Below are positions 8,441 through 15,766 of a DNA stretch of 34,623 nucleotides, in pieces. Below the pieces are notes generated by a model. The model did not search any database, was not told the origin of the DNA, and saw nothing but the letters and a program-made list of their open reading frames with translations. The DNA is from Campylobacteraceae bacterium (GTDB taxonomy: Bacteria; Campylobacterota; Campylobacteria; Campylobacterales; Sulfurovaceae), in assembly GCA_027081355.1 (NCBI GenBank), contig JALWKP010000155.1, positions 1 to 34,623 of the forward strand, in the 5' to 3' direction. The position numbers were made by a program, and so were the translations under genes. Position 1 is the first letter of the stretch. Each line of letters begins with the position of its first letter.

Positions 8441-9272
8441 CAAGCTCCTTTTTTTCGTAATAAGCAAGGGCTTCTTTCATTAACTCTATATGATAACTCT
8501 CTTGGTTATTTATAAAATCAAAAAATCTTGCAAGCTCTTCAGTGTCTCTTCCTACCGCAGCAGACAAATCACGGCACATCTCTTTTGCTGCTGTCTCTTC
8601 TTCTATGCCGTCTTTTAAAAATTGAACCACATCTTCAATTTGATAAAGAGATTTATGCAAAGTTCTAGGAACAGCCAATATTCCCATTTCTGCCATCATA
8701 TTGCCAAAACTTTTCAAATGGAACATACTCTCATCAACCAAAATTTGAAAAATCTTATTTAAAAAATCATCATCAAAATGGGCTTTTAAATAATTGTAAA
8801 TCATAATAAGCTCATACTCTTTATAACTTTCATCAAATAAAAAGAGTGTAAACGCATCAACCGCCTCTTTACTCAAATTGTAATTTTTATATGTTCTATT
8901 CATATCAAATGCAGTAACTTTTTCATCATTTAAAATATTGACTCTAAATTTCATATAATCCCAGTCAGACTCCAACCTTATTCGAAGCTCTTCATTATCT
9001 ACCGAACTTAACATCAATTCCATATCTGTTAATCTTGTAGAAATATTGCTTAAAATAACTTTTAAACTATCAACTTTTATAGGCAGATTTCCCCTGTTGT
9101 AATCATAATCTTCGCCTCTTTTTATTAAATCTCTCTCTATCCAGGTAAGATTTCTAAACAAAATATCGCTAAAATCATTCAAGACCCTTTTTGACTCTGC
9201 ATTATTGCTCATAAAAGATGCCATTAATGTAACCAACCATACTTCGTGTGTTTTTACTAGCAGTTTTTGCAT
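8433..9272 (-). CDS. All-helical protein, possibly ferritin-like, coupled to a NifU-like gene
   Basis: I do not recognise this 279-residue protein with certainty. It has no signal peptide or membrane span and appears helical throughout. The C-terminal half has a pattern reminiscent of a ferritin-like diiron bundle: E148-E154 in one helix, DESMFH (180-185), EEETAAKE (224-231) and the ExxH of NQESYH (258-261). The second element has E and H four residues apart rather than three, so metal binding is not secure. It starts behind GGAGGAG and overlaps the NifU-like gene by 16 bases, which implies a joint role, perhaps in iron or Fe-S handling. Confidence 0.6.
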   Translation of the reverse strand: MQKLLVKTHEVWLVTLMASFMSNNAESKRVLNDFSDILFRNLTWIERDLIKRGEDYDYNRGNLPIKVDSLKVILSNISTRLTDMELMLSSVDNEELRIRLESDWDYMKFRVNILNDEKVTAFDMNRTYKNYNLSKEAVDAFTLFLFDESYKEYELIMIYNYLKAHFDDDFLNKIFQILVDESMFHLKSFGNMMAEMGILAVPRTLHKSLYQIEDVVQFLKDGIEEETAAKEMCRDLSAAVGRDTEELARFFDFINNQESYHIELMKEALAYYEKKELDG

Positions 9273-9736
9273 TGTTTCTCCTCCTGTGGCTCTATGCTAA
9301 ACTCTTTATCCGGCGAGCAGCTATGCCCGATTTTATAAATTAAAGTCTGTTTCTCCCCCTTCTCTTGACTTAAAAGATAGCCGTCTATTGCGGCTTTAAG
9401 AGCCACAGCAACCATTTCCGAACATGCTGCTTCTTCGGGCGGAACATTTTCTAACATTCCTAAAGTTACCGAAATCAGCTCTTCGCACTTGCTAAAAGTT
9501 ATATCTCTGGCTTCTTGCGTAATAATCGAGCCTGCAACTACGGTAGTCATACAGGCAATTGCTTCAAAAGCAATATCTGCAATTACATATTCTCCGCTGC
9601 AGTCTTTCTCTACGTCTATATATACTAAAACCTTTTCGCCGTTTTGCGGGTTTTCTCCTATTCCTATACTGTCTGCATCTTCTATTCTTCCGTAATTATT
9701 CGGATTAGACATATGCTGTATAATCTCTTTATCCAT
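9257..9736 (-). CDS. NifU/IscU-like iron-sulfur scaffold homologue lacking one usual cysteine
   Basis: This 159-residue protein resembles the IscU/NifU N-terminal scaffold: HMSNPNNYG at the N-terminus, GIGENPQNG (25-33), FEAIACMTTVVAGS (57-70) and CSEMVAVALKAAIDGY (105-120). Two of the three cluster cysteines are in place (C62, C105). The first, expected in ENPxCGD, is replaced by Q31/N32. An extra CKNC tail (156-159) ends the protein. The start at 9736 fits the family alignment. GTG at 9742, with AAAGGA seven bases upstream, is an alternative, and the frame is open to 9784 without a ribosome site. It heads an operon with the helical protein. Confidence 0.78.
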   Translation of the reverse strand: MDKEIIQHMSNPNNYGRIEDADSIGIGENPQNGEKVLVYIDVEKDCSGEYVIADIAFEAIACMTTVVAGSIITQEARDITFSKCEELISVTLGMLENVPPEEAACSEMVAVALKAAIDGYLLSQEKGEKQTLIYKIGHSCSPDKEFSIEPQEEKQCKNC

Positions 9737-9865
9737 TTCCACAGCTGTTTCCTTTAAAATAATTTTCTTAACGATATTATACATATAATATTGCCAAAAT
9801 TAGATTTTTTTTATAAAAGTTTTTATATTTTTCCAAGAATAGTTTATTTTTTTCTATTTTAGAGG

Positions 9866-9890
9866 TATAATTATTAAAACTTTTTAGGAG
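9866..9890 (+). promoter_or_regulatory. -10 box and ribosome site ahead of the channel operon
   Basis: TATAAT stands at 9866-9871 with a T-rich stretch upstream and no obvious -35 box, as is common in Campylobacterota. AGGAG at 9886-9890 precedes the ATG at 9895. It lies in the gap divergent from the NifU-like gene. Confidence 0.65.
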
Positions 9891-9894
9891 AAAT

Positions 9895-10275
9895 ATGAAT
9901 ACTCAAAAAGTAATTTCCGGTTTTTTTATTATTTTGGCAATGACTTTAAACTTTGGCTTCTTTTATGGCGATATTGACAATTTTGCCCACCACAGCCCCT
10001 ATGAGCTTTTTGCTACAATTGTTGTAAACTTTATTGCAACTGTTTTAAAACTTGGCGATAAAACACAGCTTGGCTCAGTGCTTTTGGCTACAAGTTTAGT
10101 TGCCGATATTCAATTAATTGCTGCTTCGATTGTTTGGGGTATTTCGTTATATGTGGCAAATAACGGAATTACCGATAGTGCCCAAATCATTGTTTCATTA
10201 TCCGGCGGAGCGCTTATGGCAAATATTGTTTCTGTTATTCTATTTATGGGCGATACCTTAAAATCTAAAAGATAA
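9895..10275 (+). CDS. Small membrane protein (DUF6394-like) upstream of a K+ channel gene
   Basis: This 126-residue protein has about four membrane spans: residues 5-24, 35-50, 62-88 and 98-118. The loops are short, with one GDIDNFAHHSPYE stretch after the first span. I associate it with the uncharacterised DUF6394 family from memory of similar Campylobacterota proteins, with moderate certainty. The gene stops two bases before the start of a potassium channel gene, so the two are almost certainly translated from one message. It may act as an accessory or small subunit of the channel; that is an inference from position only. Confidence 0.7.
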   Translation: MNTQKVISGFFIILAMTLNFGFFYGDIDNFAHHSPYELFATIVVNFIATVLKLGDKTQLGSVLLATSLVADIQLIAASIVWGISLYVANNGITDSAQIIVSLSGGALMANIVSVILFMGDTLKSKR

Positions 10276-10277
10276 CT

Positions 10278-11975
10278 ATGCACTCTAGCAATATTTTATG
10301 GATAATCATCCGCAGAATGCGGACGCCTTTTATTGTTATTATTGTTACATTTGCTATTACCATTTTGGGTTTGGTAATAATTCCAGGTGTCGATAATCAA
10401 GGTCACCCTTACCATATGAGCTTTTTAGATGCTTTCTATTTTGTTACATTTATGGCTTCAACCATCGGCTTTGGCGAAATTCCTTATGAATTCACCTACG
10501 CTCAGAGATTATGGGTGCTTTTTTCCATATATATTGCGGTTATCGGGTGGTTTTATGCAATCGGTGCGCTAGTTGCGCTAATACAAGACCAAAAACTTAT
10601 ATCAGAACTTCATTTGGCAAAATTCAGCCGTAAAATCAAAAGCTTAAAAGAACCGTTTGTAATTATATTAGGCTACAACAATACAACAAAAGAGTTAATC
10701 CGCCACTTAAACGAAGATGGCAAAAGAATTGTTGTAATAGATAAATCGCAAGAAAAAATAGAAGAGCTGGAGTTAGAAAACTTTATGCCCGAAGTTTATG
10801 CCCTAAAAGCAAATGTCAATTCTCCCGATACCTTAAAACTGGCAGGTATTACAAAAAGAAACTGCAAAGCAACTGTAACCCTTTTTGACAACGATTTTAA
10901 AAACACAAAAATTGCTCTGCTTGTTAGGCTTTTGAATCCAAAAATGAATGTAATTGTAAAATCTTCTACAAAAGAACAATCCGAACATTTAAAAAATTTG
11001 GGAATCAAAAGTTCCGTAAACCCTTTTACCCTGGTAGCAGAGCGCTTTTATTTAGCTCTTGCCTCACCCAATTTATGGAACTTAGAAATGCTGCTTTTTC
11101 AGCATAAGCAATATGTAAAAAGTTACGAAGAGTTTCCAAAAGGAAAATATATAATATGCGGTTACGGTATAATGGGAACAGTATTAAAAGATGCTCTCGA
11201 TAAAGCCAAAATGGAATCTGTATTTATAGATTTAAAATCAAGTAATCACAAACTTAAAAAGAAAAGTGCAATTTTTGGTGATTCACAAGATTATAAACTG
11301 CTCTTAGAAGCCGGTATTAAAAATGCGGCAGCAATTATTGCAGCAACTAGCGATGATTTAATTAATCTTACAATTTTGCTTACGGCAAAAAAAATAAATC
11401 CCGATATTTACACAATTGCAAGAGAAAATACAAACGACGATATCACAATTTTCAACTCTGCAAAAATAGACAGGGCATATGTTATAGAAGAGGTTGTCTC
11501 AGAACACGTCCATCGTCAAATTTCTCAGCCGCTTGCAGACAGATTTTTAAAAGAACTGTATAAACAAACCGATGAATGGGGCTTAGAATTAAGCAAAACA
11601 ATCAGAACAACAACTGGCTACAACCCTGAACTTTTTGAAATAAGAGTGGTAAAGTCTCAAGCTTTTGCACTTACAGATTATTTAAAAAACGGCGGAAGCG
11701 TAAATTTAGGTTTAATTGCCAGAGATTTAAGCGATAGAAGCAAAAGGGCAAAACTTATCTTTTTAATGGTTAAAAACCGAAAAAAAGAAATCACCCTGCT
11801 TCCAGATGACAATTACGAAGTAAAAGTAAGCGACAGATTTTTAATAGCCGCAACAAAAGAGGCAAAAGATAATTTTGAACTCCTAGTTAATAATTTAAAT
11901 GAATTTCATTACGCCATAACAGGCAAAGAGTTAAAAAACTGGGCATTAAAAATTTTTGAAAAAAAGGAGAGTTAA
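10278..11975 (+). CDS. Potassium channel with two TrkA-N (RCK) domains
   Basis: This 565-residue protein has one span at about 17-36, a pore helix and filter with T62-I63-G64-F65-G66-E67, and a second span at about 76-102: the two-span K+ channel layout. Two cytoplasmic RCK/TrkA-N domains follow. The first begins with FVIILGYNNTTKEL (127-140) and VVIDKS; the second has YIICGYGIMGTVLKDAL and VFIDL. A C-terminal TrkA-C-like region ends the protein. The first Rossmann loop, GYNNTT, deviates from GxGxxG, while the second, GYGIMG, fits. It probably gates K+ flux in response to nucleotides or ions. Its stop overlaps the start of the next gene by one base. Confidence 0.9.
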   Translation: MHSSNILWIIIRRMRTPFIVIIVTFAITILGLVIIPGVDNQGHPYHMSFLDAFYFVTFMASTIGFGEIPYEFTYAQRLWVLFSIYIAVIGWFYAIGALVALIQDQKLISELHLAKFSRKIKSLKEPFVIILGYNNTTKELIRHLNEDGKRIVVIDKSQEKIEELELENFMPEVYALKANVNSPDTLKLAGITKRNCKATVTLFDNDFKNTKIALLVRLLNPKMNVIVKSSTKEQSEHLKNLGIKSSVNPFTLVAERFYLALASPNLWNLEMLLFQHKQYVKSYEEFPKGKYIICGYGIMGTVLKDALDKAKMESVFIDLKSSNHKLKKKSAIFGDSQDYKLLLEAGIKNAAAIIAATSDDLINLTILLTAKKINPDIYTIARENTNDDITIFNSAKIDRAYVIEEVVSEHVHRQISQPLADRFLKELYKQTDEWGLELSKTIRTTTGYNPELFEIRVVKSQAFALTDYLKNGGSVNLGLIARDLSDRSKRAKLIFLMVKNRKKEITLLPDDNYEVKVSDRFLIAATKEAKDNFELLVNNLNEFHYAITGKELKNWALKIFEKKES

Positions 11976-13192
11976 TGAAAAATACATTAATAATCGGAGC
12001 CGGCGGAGTGGGCAATGTGGTTGCCTTTAAATGCGCAATGAATAAAGATAGTTTTGGCAATATTACGCTTGCAAGCAGAACCAAAGCCAAATGCGACAAT
12101 ATTGCCAAAAATATTAAAGAAAAAATAGGTGTTGATATTGCAACAGCAGCAGTAAATGCCGATAACACCCAAGAAGTTATAGATTTAATTAAAAAAACTA
12201 GTGCTGATATTGTTATAAATGTCGCCCTGCCCTATCAGGATTTAACAATTATGGATGCTTGCAGCGCTACAAAAACTGCATATTTAGATACAGCAAATTA
12301 TGAGCATCCAGATACCGCAAAGTTTGAATACAAAAAGCAGTGGGAAAGAGACGAAGATTTCAAAAAAGCTGGCACTATGGCGCTTCTTGGCAGCGGCTTT
12401 GACCCGGGCGTAACAAATGTTTTTTGCGCTTATGCCCAAAAGCACTATTTTGACGAAATAGAAACAATAGATATATTAGACTGCAACGCAGGCGACCACG
12501 GCTACCCTTTTGCAACCAACTTTAACCCCGAAATCAATCTTCGCGAAGTAAGCGCAAAAGGGCGTTATTGGGAAGATGGCAAATGGATTACAACCGAGCC
12601 GATGGAAATTAAACAAATTTGGAATTACCCGGAAATAGGTCCAAAAGACAGCTATCTGCTTTATCACGAAGAGATGGAAAGTTTAGTAAAGCACATAAAA
12701 GGTTTAAAAAGAATCAGATTCTTTATGACATTTGGAGAAAGCTACTTAACCCATATGAAATGCTTAGAAAATGTAGGAATGTTAGGAATTGAACCGGTTG
12801 TTCATAACGGGCAAAAAATTGTTCCAATCGAATTTTTAAAAACTTTGCTGCCCGACCCTGCAACTTTAGGTCCTAGAACCAAAGGCAAAACAAATATTGG
12901 AATTGTAGCAACAGGTTATAAAAACGGCAAAAAGAGAACCATTTATATTTATCAGGTAAGCGACCACGAAAAGTGTTACCAAGAGGTGCTAAGCCAGGCA
13001 GTAAGCTACACAACCGGCGTGCCTGCAATGATTGGCGCAAAACTTATGTTAGAAAAGAAATGGTGGAAAGAAGGGGTTTATAATATGGAACAATTCGACC
13101 CCGATCCGTTTATGGAAGAGCTAAACAAACAAGGCTTGCCATGGCAAATAAAAGAGTTAAACAGCCCGGATGAGTTGATGGTTGATAGTTAA
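11975..13192 (+). CDS. Carboxynorspermidine/carboxyspermidine synthase (saccharopine dehydrogenase family)
   Basis: This 405-residue enzyme should condense aspartate semialdehyde with a diamine, using NADPH, in the alternative spermidine/norspermidine pathway. The N-terminal Rossmann motif GAGGVG (8-13) begins the protein. NVALPYQDLTIMDAC, YLDTANYE and GSGFDPGVTNVF are typical of this branch rather than lysine-pathway saccharopine dehydrogenase. ATG follows GGAG, and the start overlaps the channel stop by one base. The last codons (residues MVDS) are built from the same GTTGATGG-type words as the repeat tract downstream, so the true ancestral C-terminus may have been slightly different. Confidence 0.9.
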   Translation: MKNTLIIGAGGVGNVVAFKCAMNKDSFGNITLASRTKAKCDNIAKNIKEKIGVDIATAAVNADNTQEVIDLIKKTSADIVINVALPYQDLTIMDACSATKTAYLDTANYEHPDTAKFEYKKQWERDEDFKKAGTMALLGSGFDPGVTNVFCAYAQKHYFDEIETIDILDCNAGDHGYPFATNFNPEINLREVSAKGRYWEDGKWITTEPMEIKQIWNYPEIGPKDSYLLYHEEMESLVKHIKGLKRIRFFMTFGESYLTHMKCLENVGMLGIEPVVHNGQKIVPIEFLKTLLPDPATLGPRTKGKTNIGIVATGYKNGKKRTIYIYQVSDHEKCYQEVLSQAVSYTTGVPAMIGAKLMLEKKWWKEGVYNMEQFDPDPFMEELNKQGLPWQIKELNSPDELMVDS

Positions 13193-13332
13193 TAGTGATA
13201 GTTGATGGTTGATAGTTATTTGTAGGGGCAACCCTTGTGGTTGCCCTTATATTTGCCCTCTATCCTCCATCCTTCATCCTAAATCCTAATTCCTCAAACC
13301 TCAAACCTAATTCCTCAATCCTCACCTCTCTT
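13177..13332 (+). repeat. Stop-adjacent word repeat with REP-like hairpin (tract 2)
   Basis: It starts inside the last codons of the carboxynorspermidine synthase gene with C-free words (GTTGATAGT and variants) holding stop codons in all frames. At 13221-13246 is a hairpin: GGGCAACC, loop CTTGT, GGTTGCCC. After it comes a long G-poor, C-rich stretch of words such as ATCCTAA and CCTCAAACC. The upstream gene's message would therefore end in a C-free part, a hairpin and a C-rich part. It lies before the DUF2892-like gene. Confidence 0.8.
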
Positions 13333-13389
13333 AATCTTTTTTTAATATTTTAATTGTATATTTATAAAAATATTATACAGGAGTAAAAA

Positions 13390-13593
13390 ATGGCAATAAA
13401 TGCAAAGAAGTTAGCAAAATTTTGCAGACCTTTTAGGATTGTTTTAGGATTAATCTTAATAGGAATAGCTGTATATACAGGTAATAAATGGTTTTATTTA
13501 GGTATCATTCCTCTTATTGCAGGAATTGTAGGTTTTTGCCCTGCTTGTGCAATAACAGGTCAATGCACAATTTTAGGCAAGGATAAAGAATGA
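13390..13593 (+). CDS. DUF2892-like small inner-membrane protein
   Basis: This 67-residue protein has two membrane spans (about 14-29 and 31-47) and a short cysteine-containing tail (C50 and C53 in CPAC, then C59). It resembles the DUF2892 membrane domain found alone or joined to rhodanese in YgaP. GGAG lies seven bases before the ATG. The stop overlaps the next gene by four bases (ATGA). Its function is unknown; the paired cysteines suggest sulfur or redox chemistry, which is only an inference. Confidence 0.8.
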   Translation: MAINAKKLAKFCRPFRIVLGLILIGIAVYTGNKWFYLGIIPLIAGIVGFCPACAITGQCTILGKDKE

Positions 13594-14036
13594 AAGTCAT
13601 CTTAAATATTTTAGGATGGCTTCTTGGCACAATATTAGTATTACAATTTATACAAATCAAAATACCTCCTGCCCCAAAGGCAACAAAAGCCGATGAAATA
13701 AAAGCCCCTAAAGATGTTATGGCAATTTTAAAAACCAGTTGTTATGATTGTCACTCTAATGAGACAAAAATGCCTTGGTATGGCAATATATCTCCTATTT
13801 CTATTGGAGTTCATTCCAATATCAAAGAAGGAAGGGCTTGGCTTAATTTTTCTATTTTCAATAAATACAATGAACAGAAAAAACAAAAAATTTATAAAGG
13901 TATAGTTGATTCTTTAAAAGTAAAAAAAATGCCCCCGCCTGAATATCTCTTAATACATAGAAATGCAAGATTAACAAAAGAGCAAGTAAAGACTTTAAGC
14001 AATTGGGCACAAAGCTTTATAAAAGAAGATAAATAG
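13590..14036 (+). CDS. Haem-binding domain protein (c-type, membrane-anchored)
   Basis: This 148-residue protein has one N-terminal membrane span or uncleaved signal (about 5-22). A periplasmic domain follows with a c-type haem site C51-Y-D-C54-H55, then NETKMPWYGNISPIS and GRAWLNFS. These segments match the small haem-binding domain family that carries a single CxxCH. It probably serves as an electron-transfer or sensing cytochrome in the periplasm. The start overlaps the DUF2892-like gene by four bases. The stop codon lies inside a strong hairpin terminator. Confidence 0.85.
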   Translation: MKVILNILGWLLGTILVLQFIQIKIPPAPKATKADEIKAPKDVMAILKTSCYDCHSNETKMPWYGNISPISIGVHSNIKEGRAWLNFSIFNKYNEQKKQKIYKGIVDSLKVKKMPPPEYLLIHRNARLTKEQVKTLSNWAQSFIKEDK

Positions 14037-14065
14037 GATAAATTTTATCCTATTTAAATTTTTTT
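14031..14065 (+). terminator. Intrinsic terminator overlapping the stop codon of the haem-domain gene
   Basis: AAATAGGATAAA (14031-14042) is followed almost directly by TTTATCCTATTT (14044-14055), giving a 12-bp perfect inverted repeat, and then a run of seven T (14059-14065). The TAG stop codon at 14034-14036 is part of the left arm. Confidence 0.85.
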
Positions 14066-14069
14066 ACGC

Positions 14070-14075
14070 TATAAT
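14070..14075 (+). promoter_or_regulatory. -10 box of the superoxide reductase gene
   Basis: TATAAT stands just after the upstream terminator and 32 bases before the ATG at 14108, with the ribosome site AAAGGA in between. The gene is therefore probably expressed on its own. Confidence 0.7.
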
Positions 14076-14107
14076 TGGCTTACCAAAACCAAAATAAAGG
14101 AAAGAAA

Positions 14108-14494
14108 ATGCCAACTATCAACAGATACCAAGACATTTCAGAAATCGACAGAGAGGCTAAAAAAGATTATATAGACAGACACTCTCCATTTGTCAGCTGC
14201 GAATCAACAGCAAAAAAAGGCGAACTTTTTGAAGTAACTGTTCAAATGGGTCAAGAATACACTCATCCGGATGATTTTGACCACTATATCGAATCAATTA
14301 CACTATTTGACGGAGAAACAAAACTTGCTCAAACAACTTTTGTTCCGGGAACTTTCGGCAATGAAAAATCTCATGCAAAAGTAACATTTTACATAAGACC
14401 AATGAAAAGCAAACTTAAATTAACAGCTATGGCTTACTGCACTAAACACGGAGTATGGGAAGGTCCGACTGTAGAAGTTGAAGTAGCAGAGTAA
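14108..14494 (+). CDS. Superoxide reductase (neelaredoxin type, one iron centre)
   Basis: This 128-residue cytoplasmic enzyme should reduce superoxide to peroxide without releasing oxygen. All five ligands of the Fe(His)4(Cys) centre can be placed: H25 (RHSPFV), H53 (YTHP), H59 (DHYIESI), C111 and H114 (CTKHGVW). There is no N-terminal rubredoxin-like desulforedoxin domain, so it is the one-centre class. The usual E-K-H motif before the first ligand reads D23-R24-H25, which changes the conserved Glu and Lys thought to help in catalysis. The start is ATG 14108 behind AAAGGA; the frame is open a little upstream without support. It ends at an intrinsic terminator. Confidence 0.92.
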   Translation: MPTINRYQDISEIDREAKKDYIDRHSPFVSCESTAKKGELFEVTVQMGQEYTHPDDFDHYIESITLFDGETKLAQTTFVPGTFGNEKSHAKVTFYIRPMKSKLKLTAMAYCTKHGVWEGPTVEVEVAE

Positions 14495-14500
14495 TTTAAC

Positions 14501-14527
14501 AAAAGGGGTGTTTTTTGCCCTTTTTGC
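14501..14527 (+). terminator. Intrinsic terminator after the superoxide reductase gene
   Basis: AAAAGGG (14501-14507) pairs with CCCTTTT (14518-14524) across a T-rich loop, and the T-run continues to 14525. It lies six bases after the stop codon. Confidence 0.75.
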
Positions 14528-14734
14528 TTTCTTTCTAATCCTATCTATTTAATCTTCCAAAAACTTTAACTTTTTTTACTCAATCCTCAAAATTCAAGAC
14601 GGTCTATATCGCTAAAACAGAAATTGCACAATACTGCTTTTCCCTAAACATAGCATATAGATAACATTTGTATTTTTATAAAATAAGAAATTTCATATTT
14701 TAAGCACCGCACATCTGCAATACGGTGCAATAGT
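14528..14734. other. Intergenic stretch with no recognised gene
   Basis: It lies between the terminator and the second MITE-like element. It is AT-rich, with no start codon plus ribosome site and no repeat that I could match elsewhere in the window. Confidence 0.4.
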
Positions 14735-14897
14735 GAGACTACTGCACAATAGTTAGTTCCAAAGTATGGTGCTAGAAAGTGTCAGAAATTAAATAAAATT
14801 ACTCGAAAGCCTAGCCAAAGCTAAGCCCAGAGGAATTTTTTTGATTTATGATATTTTATAGTGCCGTAATTTGGGCTTGCTATTGTGCAGTGGTCTC
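14735..14897 (+). mobile_element. MITE-like element, copy 2 (163 bp)
   Basis: This is the second copy of the element at 3053-3216, in the same orientation, with ends GAGACTACTGCACAATAG and CTATTGTGCAGTGGTCTC. It carries one mismatch between its ends and one in the internal hairpin arm (TGGGCTTG), so it is slightly more decayed than copy 1. No target duplication is clear. Confidence 0.85.
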
Positions 14898-14946
14898 CTT
14901 AGTTTTAAATTAAAATTCTAAATTACAGATTGGACAATTTTTTAAT

Positions 14947-15609
14947 TTATTTAGTTAAATCAACATTTACCGTATCACTGCCAAATACTGAAATTTTCTT
15001 TGCAATTCTTATACTTTTAACTTTGGAATATCCGCACTGCTGCCCGCATTTAACTACGCCTATCAAATAGTAACTTCCGCTTGGAACATTTAAAAATTCA
15101 AATTTACCGTTTTTATCCGATGTAGTAAATTTTAAATAATTGTAAAGTCGAGGATCCACTTTAGACATTTTAGCCCCGCCTAAATAACTCTCTTTATACC
15201 ACTGTGTAGAATAACTGGTTTCCGGATTTAAATATAACCTTGTCTCTTTACCGTAAATTTTTGTGCCGTCTTTAGTAACTAAATATATATGCCCAGTAAC
15301 TGTTCCGCTGCCTGTTTTGGCTAAACTTTGATACTCCGCCTCAGGAAAAGGAATTCTTTGCACGATAGTTTTATTTGTCTGTTTTATAGGATTTTTCTTA
15401 ATGGGAGTAACTTGCTGTGTCTGTTCCGTCTCTTTTGGCATAACTGTTGAATTATCTACAATAGGCTGTTCTTGAGTTACCGTTTCTGTATTGACAGTCG
15501 GAGTATAAGGTGTTGGAATTACCATTTGTCTATAAATATTGCAACCGCTTAATAAAAAAGCAGCAGCAAGTGAAAAAGCAACAGTCTTTGCTAAATTTAT
15601 TCTCATCAT
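14947..15609 (-). CDS. Lipoprotein with carboxypeptidase regulatory-like (beta-sandwich) domain
   Basis: This 220-residue protein has a lipoprotein signal with lipobox LLSGC (C23), so it is probably anchored in the outer or inner membrane. A low-complexity Thr/Pro/Gln-rich linker spans about residues 30-90. The C-terminal part (about 98-218) looks like a carboxypeptidase regulatory-like fold, with GTVTGHIYL, TTSDKNGKFEFLNVPSGSYYLIGV and a final DTVNVDLTK. CGQQC near residue 190 could form a disulfide. Two adjacent ATG codons follow GGAG; the first is given. It stands alone between a MITE-like element and a palindromic element. Its function is unknown. Confidence 0.75.
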   Translation of the reverse strand: MMRINLAKTVAFSLAAAFLLSGCNIYRQMVIPTPYTPTVNTETVTQEQPIVDNSTVMPKETEQTQQVTPIKKNPIKQTNKTIVQRIPFPEAEYQSLAKTGSGTVTGHIYLVTKDGTKIYGKETRLYLNPETSYSTQWYKESYLGGAKMSKVDPRLYNYLKFTTSDKNGKFEFLNVPSGSYYLIGVVKCGQQCGYSKVKSIRIAKKISVFGSDTVNVDLTK

Positions 15610-15630
15610 TTTTCTCCATCTGTTTATATT

Positions 15631-15701
15631 AGACTTGTTGCGATATAAGTATGCATCACAGCCTTGTATATTATGGTGCGTCTTTATATCGCAACAAGTC
15701 T
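15631..15701. mobile_element. 71-bp palindromic element with perfect 18-bp inverted ends
   Basis: AGACTTGTTGCGATATAA (15631-15648) is repeated exactly as its complement at 15684-15701, enclosing 35 bases. It lies between the lipoprotein start and the mnmE stop. One arm occurs again alone at 20310-20327 with a single change. Size and form fit a minimal MITE or the remnant of an insertion sequence; it could also act as a strong hairpin after mnmE. Confidence 0.75.
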
Positions 15702-15766
15702 GTTAAAGAAATTATACAAAATTTTTTATTTTATTATCACATAAATCTTTACTATTTAAACTTTTT

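Noticed and set aside
8156-8515. 119-codon plus-strand frame opposite psd
   Set aside because: It is a shadow of psd and the helical gene, whose starts, motifs and overlaps are well supported.
9895-10275. Holin or phage protein for the small membrane protein
   Set aside because: There are no phage genes nearby, and it is operonic with a K+ channel.
10796-11008. Minus-strand open frame within the K+ channel gene
   Set aside because: It is antisense to conserved RCK sequence, has no ribosome site and resembles nothing known.
3053-14897. Composite transposon bounded by the two MITE-like copies
   Set aside because: The interval holds housekeeping genes (hemL, psd), the copies lack a transposase, and no target duplication is seen.
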